From RGIG7450 sp045577655 (lineage in GTDB: Bacteria > Bacillota > Clostridia > RUG12999): a stretch of DNA of 63,657 bases. Positions 1 through 7,777 of the stretch are shown here, piece after piece (within the stretch, counting starts at the first letter, position 1; every line of letters starts with the position of its first letter). The position numbers were made by a program, and so were the translations under genes. The notes under the pieces are model-generated. The model did not search any database and had not been told where the DNA came from. It saw nothing but the letters and a program-made list of their open reading frames with translations. The stretch spans positions 1-63,657 of the forward strand of contig JAZNIU010000003.1 of assembly GCA_045577655.1 (NCBI GenBank), in the 5' to 3' direction.

Positions 1-962
1 GTAACAAGCGGACGGGTTTTAAGTTTTTTTGTTTTAAGCATTTCTGCCATTTTTTCCATTTTAAGTCTGCCGCCCGGTGTAAGCCCGCCGTTGATGGATT
101 TGTGGCCCATACCAACGCCCCATTCTACTCTTGGTATTTTGATATATTCACCTTCTCCAAGATAGTTGACGTTGCCGATTACACCGCCTGGTTTTAACAT
201 TTTTACAGCCTGGATAAATGTGTCTGCATCGCCGCCTGCTATGACTACTCTGTCAACACCGGCTCCGTTAGTTTTTCTGAGGACTTGTTCAACAATGTCC
301 CCTTCTTTATAGTTTATAATATCGGTAGCACCATATTCTTTTGCTATTTCAACACATTTTGGTCTGCTTCCCACAGCATAAATGTGTGCTGCTCCCCTTA
401 AACTTGTTCCGCATACAGACATAAGACCGACGGGTCCTATTCCTATAACGCAGACACTGTCACCAAACTGAACATCTGCAAGCTCAACCCCGTGAAAACC
501 TGTTACTACCATATCGGGCAGCATAACCGCTTCTACCGGATCAATTCCATCTGGCAGGTGTGCCAGGTTGGCATCCGCTTCATTGACATGAAAATATTCT
601 GAAAAGACACCATCTTTATAGTTGGAAAACTTCCATCCCGAAAGCATACCGTTGGAATGCATGGGATATCCGCTTTGAGAAAACTTTGTTCCCCAGTCGG
701 GTGTTATCGCAGGAACAATAACTCTGTCCCCTTTTTTAAAATCTGCTACAAGTTCGCCCACTTCATCTACTTCGCCAACAGCTTCATGTCCAAGTATCAT
801 ATCGTGTCTGTCACCAATTGCGCCTGCCCAGACAGTGTGAACGTCCGAGCTGCAGGGTGCAACACAAATAGGTTTTACTATAGCATCAAGAGGGCCGCAT
901 TTTGGCCTGTCCTTTTCAATCCAGCCTGTCTTCCCGACAGAAAGCATTGCAAATCCTTTCAT
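1..962 (-). CDS. adh: Zinc- and NADP-dependent secondary alcohol dehydrogenase (3' end outside window)
   Basis: Interconverts secondary alcohols such as isopropanol with ketones, using NADP(H), in the cytoplasm. The protein begins MKGFAMLSVGKTGWIEK, very like the Thermoanaerobacter brockii and Clostridium beijerinckii secondary alcohol dehydrogenases. The catalytic zinc ligands fall at the same residues as in that family: Cys37, His59 with Glu60 (LGHEAVGE), and Asp150 (MLPDMV). The dinucleotide fold carries a GSRPK motif, as in NADP-using members. 320 codons are inside the window, so about 30 residues are lost at the left edge. A GGAGG site precedes the ATG. It lies 60 bp behind the LacI-type gene on the same strand with no convincing terminator between, so co-transcription and control by that regulator are likely (inference). 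Confidence 0.94.
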   Translation of the reverse strand, partial: MKGFAMLSVGKTGWIEKDRPKCGPLDAIVKPICVAPCSSDVHTVWAGAIGDRHDMILGHEAVGEVDEVGELVADFKKGDRVIVPAITPDWGTKFSQSGYPMHSNGMLSGWKFSNYKDGVFSEYFHVNEADANLAHLPDGIDPVEAVMLPDMVVTGFHGVELADVQFGDSVCVIGIGPVGLMSVCGTSLRGAAHIYAVGSRPKCVEIAKEYGATDIINYKEGDIVEQVLRKTNGAGVDRVVIAGGDADTFIQAVKMLKPGGVIGNVNYLGEGEYIKIPRVEWGVGMGHKSINGGLTPGGRLKMEKMAEMLKTKKLKTRPLV

Positions 963-1022
963 ATAAACATCCTCCAAACGAAAATTTTACAATGCTTATT
1001 ATGTCCGTAATTTTTTTAAAAA

Positions 1023-2039
1023 TTACATTTTTTTAATTATGGAACGCCCTCTTGTTAATGAACAAGGCATAAGATAACTGTCAGCGCATTTGTTTCCCTC
1101 AATTAAATTCAGTACATCATGTGCACCAAGCGTCCCTATTGTATAAAATGGAAGTCTTGCACAGGAAATTTCAGGATATAAATATTCTGCTCCTGCCGCA
1201 TAAATTGCACAAATAACAGAAACATCTTTGCCGATGACGAGTCCTTTGTCTATACAATTTTTATAAATCTTTGCTGCACATGCAAGGTTGCTTGCAATAA
1301 AAGACGCGCCTTTTTCTAAAGCGTTTTCTGTTTGCGACGGTTTTAAAACTCTGTTTTCTCCAAAATCCATACCGTTAAATTCCGCGCAAGCTTTAACGCC
1401 TCTTAATATTTCTTCCGACTGACCGGAAATTCTGTCATAATCGTCTTCTTCCTGTTCCACAAAATAAATATTTTTGTTTTCCTCTTCGATAAGAGCATTA
1501 CAAGCTGAATAGCCGCAACTGAAATAGTCAAATTTTATATGTCTGCTTTTACTGAAAACGTCGTCTTCTATCATACTCTCGCTATTTATAAAAACTGCCG
1601 GAATATTATTTTCTCTTACAAGCTTTTCATTTTCTTCTTCGCTGAACTCAACGCCCATATCATATGGACATATAATTACAACTCCGTCTATTTTTCCCAT
1701 TTTAAAAAGTTCGACATATTCATAAGGATTGCTTCCGACAGAGCTTATAATAACGGTATATCCGTTTTTTTCGCATGCATCGTATATCCCAAGCAAAATC
1801 TCGTTAAAATGCCCTTCAGTTACCGAAAAATAGCTTACAACGGCAAGTGCTTTACTTTTTCCCGTTCTCATGGTTCTGGCAAGAGCCGACGGTTTATACC
1901 CAAGTTTTTCCACTGCATCATAAATCTTTTTTCTTGTCCCATCGGATATTTTCTGAAATTTTGTATTGTTCAGAACAAATGACACGGTTGTTACGCTGAC
2001 ACCCGCTTCTTTTGCAACATCTTTTATGGTTACTCTCAT
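1023..2039 (-). CDS. LacI-family transcriptional regulator
   Basis: DNA-binding repressor or activator of about 338 residues. An N-terminal LacI helix-turn-helix (TIKDVAKEAGVSVTTVSFVL) is followed by a periplasmic-binding-protein-like effector domain. I start it at the ATG giving MRVTIKDVAKEAG, which fits the family; an in-frame ATG five codons upstream (2054) is also possible. A consensus promoter and a 16-bp palindrome with a central CG lie just upstream, so autoregulation is likely. The gene is divergent from dxs and is followed by the alcohol dehydrogenase, its probable target. The effector cannot be predicted from sequence. Confidence 0.93.
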   Translation of the reverse strand: MRVTIKDVAKEAGVSVTTVSFVLNNTKFQKISDGTRKKIYDAVEKLGYKPSALARTMRTGKSKALAVVSYFSVTEGHFNEILLGIYDACEKNGYTVIISSVGSNPYEYVELFKMGKIDGVVIICPYDMGVEFSEEENEKLVRENNIPAVFINSESMIEDDVFSKSRHIKFDYFSCGYSACNALIEEENKNIYFVEQEEDDYDRISGQSEEILRGVKACAEFNGMDFGENRVLKPSQTENALEKGASFIASNLACAAKIYKNCIDKGLVIGKDVSVICAIYAAGAEYLYPEISCARLPFYTIGTLGAHDVLNLIEGNKCADSYLMPCSLTRGRSIIKKM

Positions 2040-2056
2040 AGGAATATCCCTCATTT

Positions 2057-2072
2057 ACTTAATCGTTTTAGT
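2057..2072. promoter_or_regulatory. Candidate LacI-family operator at the lacI promoter
   Basis: ACTTAATCGTTTTAGT is an imperfect palindrome centred on CG, as LacI-family operators are. It sits immediately downstream of the lacI -10 box, over the expected transcription start. It matches 14 of 16 bases of the perfect palindrome at 31537-31552. That it binds this LacI protein is an inference. Confidence 0.55.
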
Positions 2073-2075
2073 TAT

Positions 2076-2104
2076 ATTTTATCCTATTACGGATTTTATG
2101 TCAA
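2076..2104 (-). promoter_or_regulatory. Sigma-A promoter for the LacI-type gene
   Basis: On the minus strand: -35 TTGACA, 17-bp spacer, -10 TAAAAT. The -35 box lies 2 bp from, and back to back with, the -35 box of the dxs promoter. Confidence 0.75.
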
Positions 2105-2106
2105 TA

Positions 2107-2135
2107 TTGACTTTTTTTCTTTACTATTATATAAT
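2107..2135 (+). promoter_or_regulatory. Sigma-A promoter for dxs
   Basis: -35 TTGACT, 17-bp spacer, -10 TATAAT, ending about 36 bp before the dxs start codon. Together with the lacI -35 it forms the perfect palindrome GTCAATATTGAC at 2100-2111. Confidence 0.75.
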
Positions 2136-2171
2136 ATTTAAAGTATATTAACTTGTATTTCGGAGGCCGTT

Positions 2172-4019
2172 ATGGAGCTGATTTTTGACGTTAACAGTCC
2201 TAAAGATTTGAAAAAATTAACCCCTGCTCAGTTAAAACAGTATGCAGCGGAAGCGCGTGAGTTTATCACTAATACTGTTTCTGAAACAGGCGGTCATCTG
2301 TCTTCAAATCTCGGCACTGTAGAAATAATTTGTGCAATGCACTATGTTTTTAACAGCCCGAGAGATAAATTTATTTTTGACGTTGGACATCAGGCTTATG
2401 TTCATAAGCTCATAACAGGAAGAAGAGACGAATTTTCAACTCTTCGGAGTTTTGGCGGCATTTCCGGTTTCCCAAAACGTAGCGAGAGCATTCATGATGT
2501 GTTTAACACCGGCCACAGCAGCACTTCCCTTTCCGCTGCACTTGGTATTGCCCGTACTGCTGCTCTGTCGGACGAATATTATCACATTGTTTCGCTTGTT
2601 GGCGACGGTGCTCTCACCGGCGGTATGCTTTATGAAGCAATGGCAGATGCCGGCGCTTCCAAGAACAAGCTTATTATGATTGTAAACGACAATGAAATGT
2701 CCATTTCAAAAAATGTGGGCGCAATTTCTGCTCATCTCAGCAACATCCGAAGTGGAAGTGTTTATAATAAATTTAAAAATGCTCTTCGGGAAACCTTGAA
2801 AAACCATCCCGGTATTTTTTCTGTTCTGGCAAGAACTAAAAACGGAATCAAAAATATGTTGGTGCACAACAATATGTTTGAGGCGTTGGGTTTCAGATAT
2901 TTTGGCCCCTTTGACGGTAACAATCTTGGTCAGATGATTAAGATTTTAAACAGAGTCAAAAATATTGACGATAATTGTGTTATACATGTTAACACAGTAA
3001 AAGGCAAAGGATATCCCCCCGCAGAAAACAACCCCTCTTTGTATCACGGAACATCGGGGTTTGATGTTGAAAGCGGAACACAAACATCATCCAAAAAAAG
3101 TTTTTCATCTGTTATGGGCGATTGCCTTACACAGCTTGCACATAAAAACAATAAGATAACCGCTATCACTGCTGCGATGACGACGGGAACAGGACTTTCA
3201 CGATTTGCGGAAAATTTTCCCGACCGGTTCTTTGATGTAGGGATAGCTGAAGGGCACGCCGTTACACTTGCAGGAGGTATGGCAGTTTCAGGATATACAC
3301 CTGTTTTTGCTGTATATTCAACCTTTTTGCAGCGTGCCTATGACCAGATTTTGCATGACATATGCCTGCAGAATCTGCACGTTGTTTTCTGCATTGACCG
3401 GGCAGGAATTGTCGGTGAAGACGGAGACACTCACCACGGACTTTATGATATAGCATTTTTGTCTCATATGCCAAATATGACAATCCTTGCTCCATCCGAT
3501 TTTTCCGAGCTTGAAAAAATGCTTGATTATGCAATAAATGTCCATAGCGGTCCCATTGCAATACGATATCCGAAAACTGCAGCGCCCATTATTCCCGAAC
3601 ATAGCTCGCCCATCAGTTATGGCAGGGGCGAAATACTTGTTCCGGGCGGAGATGTTCTTATATTTGCTGCGGGAGATATGGTGCAATCTGCAGTCCATAC
3701 CCGCGAAATCTTGCGTCAGAGTCGCATTTCTGCAATGGTTGTTGACCTTCGGTTTATTAAACCGCTTGACACAAAACTTATTCTGTCAAACACAGTTGGC
3801 AAAAACCTTATAGTCACAATGGAAAATGGTGTTATCTCTGGTGGTATCGGCGAAAAGATTTCTGCACTTTTGTTTTCAAACAGTGTTAAGACTCCTGTTT
3901 ATTCCTTTGCTTTTCCCGACCAACCCATTCCTCACGGCAAAAATGACATTTTGTTTGATGAATATGGGCTCACTCCCGATAAAATGGCAGGAAAAATTCT
4001 TGAACTTTTAGAACAATAA
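2172..4019 (+). CDS. dxs: 1-deoxy-D-xylulose-5-phosphate synthase
   Basis: Thiamine-diphosphate enzyme that condenses pyruvate with glyceraldehyde 3-phosphate, the first step of the MEP isoprenoid pathway; the product also feeds thiamine and pyridoxal synthesis. The 615 residues match the usual length. Visible are the start of the TPP-binding region (GDGALTGG, about residues 143-150, then VNDNEMSIS), the central DVGIAEGHAVTLAGG segment, and HHGLYDIAFL. A strong GGAGG site precedes the ATG. It heads a plus-strand operon with tlyA (23 bp gap) and a membrane protein. Confidence 0.97.
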   Translation: MELIFDVNSPKDLKKLTPAQLKQYAAEAREFITNTVSETGGHLSSNLGTVEIICAMHYVFNSPRDKFIFDVGHQAYVHKLITGRRDEFSTLRSFGGISGFPKRSESIHDVFNTGHSSTSLSAALGIARTAALSDEYYHIVSLVGDGALTGGMLYEAMADAGASKNKLIMIVNDNEMSISKNVGAISAHLSNIRSGSVYNKFKNALRETLKNHPGIFSVLARTKNGIKNMLVHNNMFEALGFRYFGPFDGNNLGQMIKILNRVKNIDDNCVIHVNTVKGKGYPPAENNPSLYHGTSGFDVESGTQTSSKKSFSSVMGDCLTQLAHKNNKITAITAAMTTGTGLSRFAENFPDRFFDVGIAEGHAVTLAGGMAVSGYTPVFAVYSTFLQRAYDQILHDICLQNLHVVFCIDRAGIVGEDGDTHHGLYDIAFLSHMPNMTILAPSDFSELEKMLDYAINVHSGPIAIRYPKTAAPIIPEHSSPISYGRGEILVPGGDVLIFAAGDMVQSAVHTREILRQSRISAMVVDLRFIKPLDTKLILSNTVGKNLIVTMENGVISGGIGEKISALLFSNSVKTPVYSFAFPDQPIPHGKNDILFDEYGLTPDKMAGKILELLEQ

Positions 4020-4042
4020 ATTTCTTCAGAAAGGTATGTTTT

Positions 4043-4846
4043 ATGTCAAAGACAAGACTTGATGTTTATATAACTGAACAGGGTATGGCCCCCTCAAGAG
4101 AGAAAGCAAAGGCATATATTATGTCCGGCATAGTTTTTGTTAACAACCAGAAAGTGGACAAAGCGGGTGCTACCGTCTCCGAGACTGATGTTGTGGAAGT
4201 CCGCGGCAAAAAAATGCCCTATGTCAGCCGTGGGGGCTATAAGCTTGAAAAAGCCGTTTCCTCGTTTGGTATTGACCTTATGGATAAAATATGTATGGAC
4301 GCAGGCGCCTCTACCGGCGGTTTTACCGACTGTATGCTTAAAAACGGTGCACAAAAGGTTTATTCGGTTGATGTCGGTTACGGTCAGCTTGCCTGGGAGC
4401 TTAGGACAAACGATAAGGTTATTAACCTCGAAAGAACAAATATAAGATATCTCACCGAAGAGCAGGTGCCCGAAAAAGTCGATTTTATATCTGTAGATTT
4501 ATCTTTTATTTCGCTCAAACTGATATTGCCTGTTATAAAAGGATTCCTTTCAGAAAACGGACACATTATGTGTCTTATAAAACCCCAGTTTGAAGCGGGC
4601 AGAGAAAAGGTTGGGAAAAAAGGTGTTGTGCGCGACAAAGCTGTTCACCGGGAAGTTATAGAAGAAATATACAATTTTTCAAAAAGTATCGGTCTTTTTG
4701 CCCATGGGCTTGACTTCTCTCCCATCAAAGGACCTGAAGGAAACATCGAATATCTTATCTATCTTTCAGCATCTGACGATGACATCGTTTCTTCAGATAT
4801 TATAGAAAATCTTGTGGAAAAATCTCACACGGAGCTTGATTCATGA
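4043..4846 (+). CDS. tlyA: TlyA-family rRNA 2'-O-ribose methyltransferase
   Basis: S-adenosylmethionine-dependent methyltransferase of the TlyA/hemolysin A family; characterised members methylate ribose 2'-hydroxyls in 16S and 23S rRNA. An N-terminal S4 RNA-binding domain (RLDVYITEQGMAPSREKAKAYI) precedes an FtsJ-like domain with the SAM-binding sequence DAGASTGGFTDCML at about residues 89-102. The 267-residue length is typical. It follows dxs, as in many Clostridia, where dxs-tlyA leads into nadK-argR-recN-spoIVB-spo0A; here those intermediate genes are absent. Its stop overlaps the next start (ATGA). Confidence 0.93.
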   Translation: MSKTRLDVYITEQGMAPSREKAKAYIMSGIVFVNNQKVDKAGATVSETDVVEVRGKKMPYVSRGGYKLEKAVSSFGIDLMDKICMDAGASTGGFTDCMLKNGAQKVYSVDVGYGQLAWELRTNDKVINLERTNIRYLTEEQVPEKVDFISVDLSFISLKLILPVIKGFLSENGHIMCLIKPQFEAGREKVGKKGVVRDKAVHREVIEEIYNFSKSIGLFAHGLDFSPIKGPEGNIEYLIYLSASDDDIVSSDIIENLVEKSHTELDS

Positions 4847-5322
4847 ATAAAACAAACAAACTGACTTTTAGTGCCATAATCTGTGCACTTTCTCTGGCAA
4901 TCTTTTTCCTTGCTTCTGCCCTGACAACAGGCACACTGACTTTTCAGTATATTGCAGGTCTTCTTATAATGCTTGCAGTCGCCCGTTCGGGAATTAAGTT
5001 TGGAATTTTGTCATATTTTGTAATCTGCATTTCAGGATGGGTTTTAATTCCTGATAAAACCATTATTATCTCCTATATTATTTTCTTTGGCAGCATACCG
5101 CTTATAAAGTATTTTGCCGAGAAAAAAGGGCGAATTGTTGAATGGATTATCAAGCTTATATGTTTCAACCTCTTTGTTTTTGGAATATATTTTGCTTACC
5201 GGACAATGCTCTCCTACTCGCTTATTATAATCTGGCTTGTTTTTCTGGCAGCCGCTCTGCTCTATGATGTGCTTTTAAGTTTCGGATTTACTTTTGCATC
5301 CAAATATTTAAAAAAGCCTTGA
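4843..5322 (+). CDS. Small polytopic membrane protein of unknown function
   Basis: A 159-residue, very hydrophobic protein with about five predicted membrane segments, a short basic N-terminus and a loop rich in Lys and Arg (FAEKKGRIVE). Its layout recalls small integral membrane proteins such as ECF substrate-binding subunits, but I see no family signature and assign no function. Translation is probably coupled to tlyA through the ATGA overlap. The end of its coding region carries the -35 box of the yebC promoter. Confidence 0.8.
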   Translation: MNKTNKLTFSAIICALSLAIFFLASALTTGTLTFQYIAGLLIMLAVARSGIKFGILSYFVICISGWVLIPDKTIIISYIIFFGSIPLIKYFAEKKGRIVEWIIKLICFNLFVFGIYFAYRTMLSYSLIIIWLVFLAAALLYDVLLSFGFTFASKYLKKP

Positions 5323-5347
5323 CATCAGTTGTCAGTAATTATATAAT
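5319..5347 (+). promoter_or_regulatory. Consensus sigma-A promoter for yebC
   Basis: TTGACA, exactly 17 bp, TATAAT: a perfect consensus promoter. The -35 overlaps the stop codon region of the preceding membrane-protein gene. The start codon of yebC is 40 bp downstream. Confidence 0.85.
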
Positions 5348-5386
5348 AAATAAATGAGTTCTATATGGAAAGGATATGTTATTTAA

Positions 5387-6121
5387 ATGTCAGGACATTC
5401 AAAATGGTCAAACATAAAACATAAAAAAGAAAAGACCGACGCTCAGAAAGGTAAAATCTTTACAAAGCTTGGTCGTGAAATCGCAGTAATAGTTAAAGCA
5501 GGCGGACCCGACCCGGCGTCCAACTCCAAACTTAAAGATGTTATCAGCAAAGCCCGCAGTGCGAATATGCCAAACGACAACATTCAGAGATGTATTAAAA
5601 AAGCTGCCGGCGAAGGAGATGCCAATAACTACGAAGATATCACATACGAAGGCTACGGTCCCAGAGGTGTGGCTGTTATTGTTGAATCGCTCACAGACAA
5701 CAGAAACCGTACCGGCGGTGATATGAAACACTATTTTGATAAATTCGGCGGAAACCTCGGTGCAACAGGCTGTGTGTCCTGGATGTTCGACCGCAAAGGT
5801 CTTATCATTATCGAAGATGAAGATGGCGAAATAGACGAAGAAACTCTGATGATGGAAGCGCTTGATGCAGGTGCGGAAGATTTCTCTGCTGAAATGGGTT
5901 ATTTTGAAATAATCACTGCTCCTGAGGATTTTTCAAACGTAAGCTCTGCTCTTGAAGAAAAAGGCTATAAGTTTTCTACTTCCGAAATCAGTATGATTCC
6001 TCAGAACTACACAAAACTTTCCGACCCTGAAGATATTAAACTTATGAACAAACTTCTTGAAATGCTGGAAGATAACGACGACGTTCAGAATGTTTATCAC
6101 AACTGGGAAATGGACGAATAA
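5387..6121 (+). CDS. YebC/PmpR-family translation/transcription factor
   Basis: The YebC (TACO1) family is present in nearly all bacteria. Members have been described as DNA-binding regulators and, more recently, as factors that help ribosomes through difficult sequences. The protein starts with the hallmark MSGHSKWSNIKHKKEKTDAQ and contains the conserved NMPNDNIQRCIKKA and YEGYGPRGVAVIVE segments. The 244 residues are the full family length. It has its own perfect promoter and a strong terminator behind it, so it is a single-gene unit. Confidence 0.95.
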   Translation: MSGHSKWSNIKHKKEKTDAQKGKIFTKLGREIAVIVKAGGPDPASNSKLKDVISKARSANMPNDNIQRCIKKAAGEGDANNYEDITYEGYGPRGVAVIVESLTDNRNRTGGDMKHYFDKFGGNLGATGCVSWMFDRKGLIIIEDEDGEIDEETLMMEALDAGAEDFSAEMGYFEIITAPEDFSNVSSALEEKGYKFSTSEISMIPQNYTKLSDPEDIKLMNKLLEMLEDNDDVQNVYHNWEMDE

Positions 6122-6131
6122 TAAAAATAAC

Positions 6132-6163
6132 AAAACCGCTGTTTGACACAGCGGTTTTTATTA
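6132..6163. terminator. Bidirectional terminator between yebC and spo0A
   Basis: An 11-bp stem (AAAACCGCTGT and ACAGCGGTTTT) with a 5-base loop is flanked by A and T runs, so it can end both yebC and the convergent spo0A. Confidence 0.9.
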
Positions 6164-6165
6164 TT

Positions 6166-6948
6166 TTAGGAAGCTTTTTTGTTTTGTCTTTTAATTTTAA
6201 GTCTTATTTTGTCTGCTATCATAGCAATAAATTCCGAGTTTGTGGGTTTGTCTTTGGTAAATTTAACCGTATGTCCAAACAACTTGTTCAATGTGTCTAT
6301 GTCCCCTCTTTGCCAGGAAACTTCTATCGCATGTCTGATAGCTCTTTCCACTCTGGAAGAAGTTGTCTTGTGTTTCTTTGCAATTCCCGGATAAAGTTCT
6401 TTTGTTACGGCATTTATAAGTTCCATATCCTCCACTACCCACATAATTGCATCACGCAAAAACTGATATCCTTTTATATGAGCCGGAACACCAATTGTTT
6501 TTATCATGTTGCTTACCATTATTTCAACATCAAACTCTTCATTGTCAATCTCTGCCATTTTCTCTTCTTTGTCATTAGCTTTAGTAAAGAATGTCAGATG
6601 CTGGTAAAGCGTTTTTGCATCAAACGGTTTTGGCAGATAAAATGATGCACCGCACGCTGCAGCTCTAGATATCATAGCATCGTTTGTGAATGCAGACATC
6701 ATGATTATAATCGGCTTTTTCGCCTCAGTTTTGCAAATCTTCTCAACCAGTTCAAACCCTTCACCGTTTCTCATTATAGCTTCACATATTACAATATCTG
6801 CACCAAATCTTACAAAAGCCTCATAACCGGAATTGCCTCCAACAACATTCATAATCCTGTCAAACTCAGGAAAAATTTCAAGCTCTCTTTTAAGAGTTTC
6901 ACCAACTTCTCTGTTATCATCAATTATCAATACTTTAAATTTCGACAT
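6166..6948 (-). CDS. spo0A: Sporulation response regulator Spo0A with Glu in place of the phospho-acceptor Asp
   Basis: Master regulator of sporulation entry, 260 residues. An N-terminal receiver domain (about 1-120) is followed by the Spo0A-specific DNA-binding domain (about 150-260; recognition helix TTSSRVERAIRHAIEVSWQRG region). The acidic pair Asp10-Asp11 (IIDDN), the switch Ser (MMSAF) and the invariant Lys (LPKPFD) are present. Residue 56, the aspartate that is phosphorylated in Bacillus subtilis Spo0A, is Glu (VICEAIM); the GAA codon is at 6781-6783. Glu often mimics phospho-Asp, so constitutive activity is possible (inference). The start is set by AAGGAAGG upstream of ATG; longer in-frame versions lack a family match. 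The gene stands alone with its own promoter, without the usual spoIVB neighbour. Confidence 0.95.
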   Translation of the reverse strand: MSKFKVLIIDDNREVGETLKRELEIFPEFDRIMNVVGGNSGYEAFVRFGADIVICEAIMRNGEGFELVEKICKTEAKKPIIIMMSAFTNDAMISRAAACGASFYLPKPFDAKTLYQHLTFFTKANDKEEKMAEIDNEEFDVEIMVSNMIKTIGVPAHIKGYQFLRDAIMWVVEDMELINAVTKELYPGIAKKHKTTSSRVERAIRHAIEVSWQRGDIDTLNKLFGHTVKFTKDKPTNSEFIAMIADKIRLKIKRQNKKAS

Positions 6949-7000
6949 ATTATTGTCCTTCCTTTCTGTTGTTTTTGTGTTGTTGCAACCAACATAATGT

Positions 7001-7029
7001 ATTATAACACAAAAATTTCCATTGTTCAA
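7001..7029 (-). promoter_or_regulatory. Promoter of spo0A
   Basis: On the minus strand: TTGAAC, 17 bp, TATAAT, about 50 bp upstream of the spo0A start. The remaining 150 bp up to the neighbouring terminator are A+T-rich and show nothing else I can name. Confidence 0.7.
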
Positions 7030-7183
7030 TATTTTAGAACTAAATTTTTTATTTTATCTGTTTTGTTAAAATATTTTGAACATATTTTGGTAATTTTAGC
7101 TAGTTTTCAGCTTTTTGGTTCAAGTTTTTGAAATTTATATACAAAAAACGCGGCGGGGGTTTAGTGATTTTGTACATAACGGC

Positions 7184-7221
7184 AAAAAGATGTTCGGTTT
7201 TTTTAAACCGAACATCTTTTT
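7184..7221 (-). terminator. Terminator after the GNAT gene
   Basis: A hairpin of about 16 bp (AAAGATGTTCGGTTT and its complement, loop TTTT) overlaps the stop codon of the acetyltransferase gene and is bordered by A and T runs. Confidence 0.88.
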
Positions 7222-7759
7222 ATTCTTCAATTTGTGATTTGTAAATAAGCTTAAACCTCATCGGTCCCAGATAGTTTTTCATGAGCGAAAGAAAATCTTT
7301 CTTTGTGACATTCTCGTCGGTGCACAAAAGGTCATAAACCACGCCAATTTCAGTTATTTTTACGCCAAGCTTTTTATATCCGTTAGATTCATAGAACCCA
7401 AGACGTCTTATTCGCTGGTCATAATTTTCAGCAGTTAAAAGGTCCGTGTCTTCAACAGAAAGAATAATTGCACAATCGGAATAGCTATCTCTTATAAGTT
7501 TTAAAATTTTTGTGCCATACCCCTTTCCTCTTTCCTCTTCCACAATAGCAAGATAGAAAAGGTAGACCAGGTTTCCCACATGTATTGTATATGTCAGCCC
7601 GATAAATCTGCCATCCTCTAAAACCGCTGAAAAACTGTCTCTGCCATTTTCGGTGCGCCTCATAAGAAAACCAAAGGGTGCTCTCTCATTTTTAGGAAAA
7701 GCAGTTTTATAAAGTTTTTTTACTTGTTTTCTATATTTTGCCGCAAGAGCAAGTTCCAC
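7220..7759 (-). CDS. GNAT-family N-acetyltransferase
   Basis: A 179-residue acetyltransferase of the GNAT fold, which moves an acetyl group from acetyl-CoA to an amine; the substrate is unknown. The acetyl-CoA-binding signature is visible as EEERGKGYGTKILKLI (about residues 73-88), followed by the C-terminal YESNGYKKLG segment typical of GNAT enzymes. It starts with GTG behind GAGGTG. It is 18 bp behind the PsiE-like gene and probably transcribed with it. Confidence 0.85.
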   Translation of the reverse strand: MELALAAKYRKQVKKLYKTAFPKNERAPFGFLMRRTENGRDSFSAVLEDGRFIGLTYTIHVGNLVYLFYLAIVEEERGKGYGTKILKLIRDSYSDCAIILSVEDTDLLTAENYDQRIRRLGFYESNGYKKLGVKITEIGVVYDLLCTDENVTKKDFLSLMKNYLGPMRFKLIYKSQIEE

Positions 7760-7777
7760 TTTTATTACACCTCTGTG

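Noticed and set aside
657..1010. Plus-strand open frame opposite the alcohol dehydrogenase
   Set aside because: It is antisense to a well-conserved gene and has no protein-family character.
2100..2111. GTCAATATTGAC as a repressor operator
   Set aside because: It is fully explained by two -35 boxes back to back; no separate binding site is needed.
6941..6947. A Spo0A box (TGTCGAA) overlapping the spo0A start codon
   Set aside because: The 7-mer arises from the ATG-TCG-AAA codons and is expected several times by chance in a window of this size.
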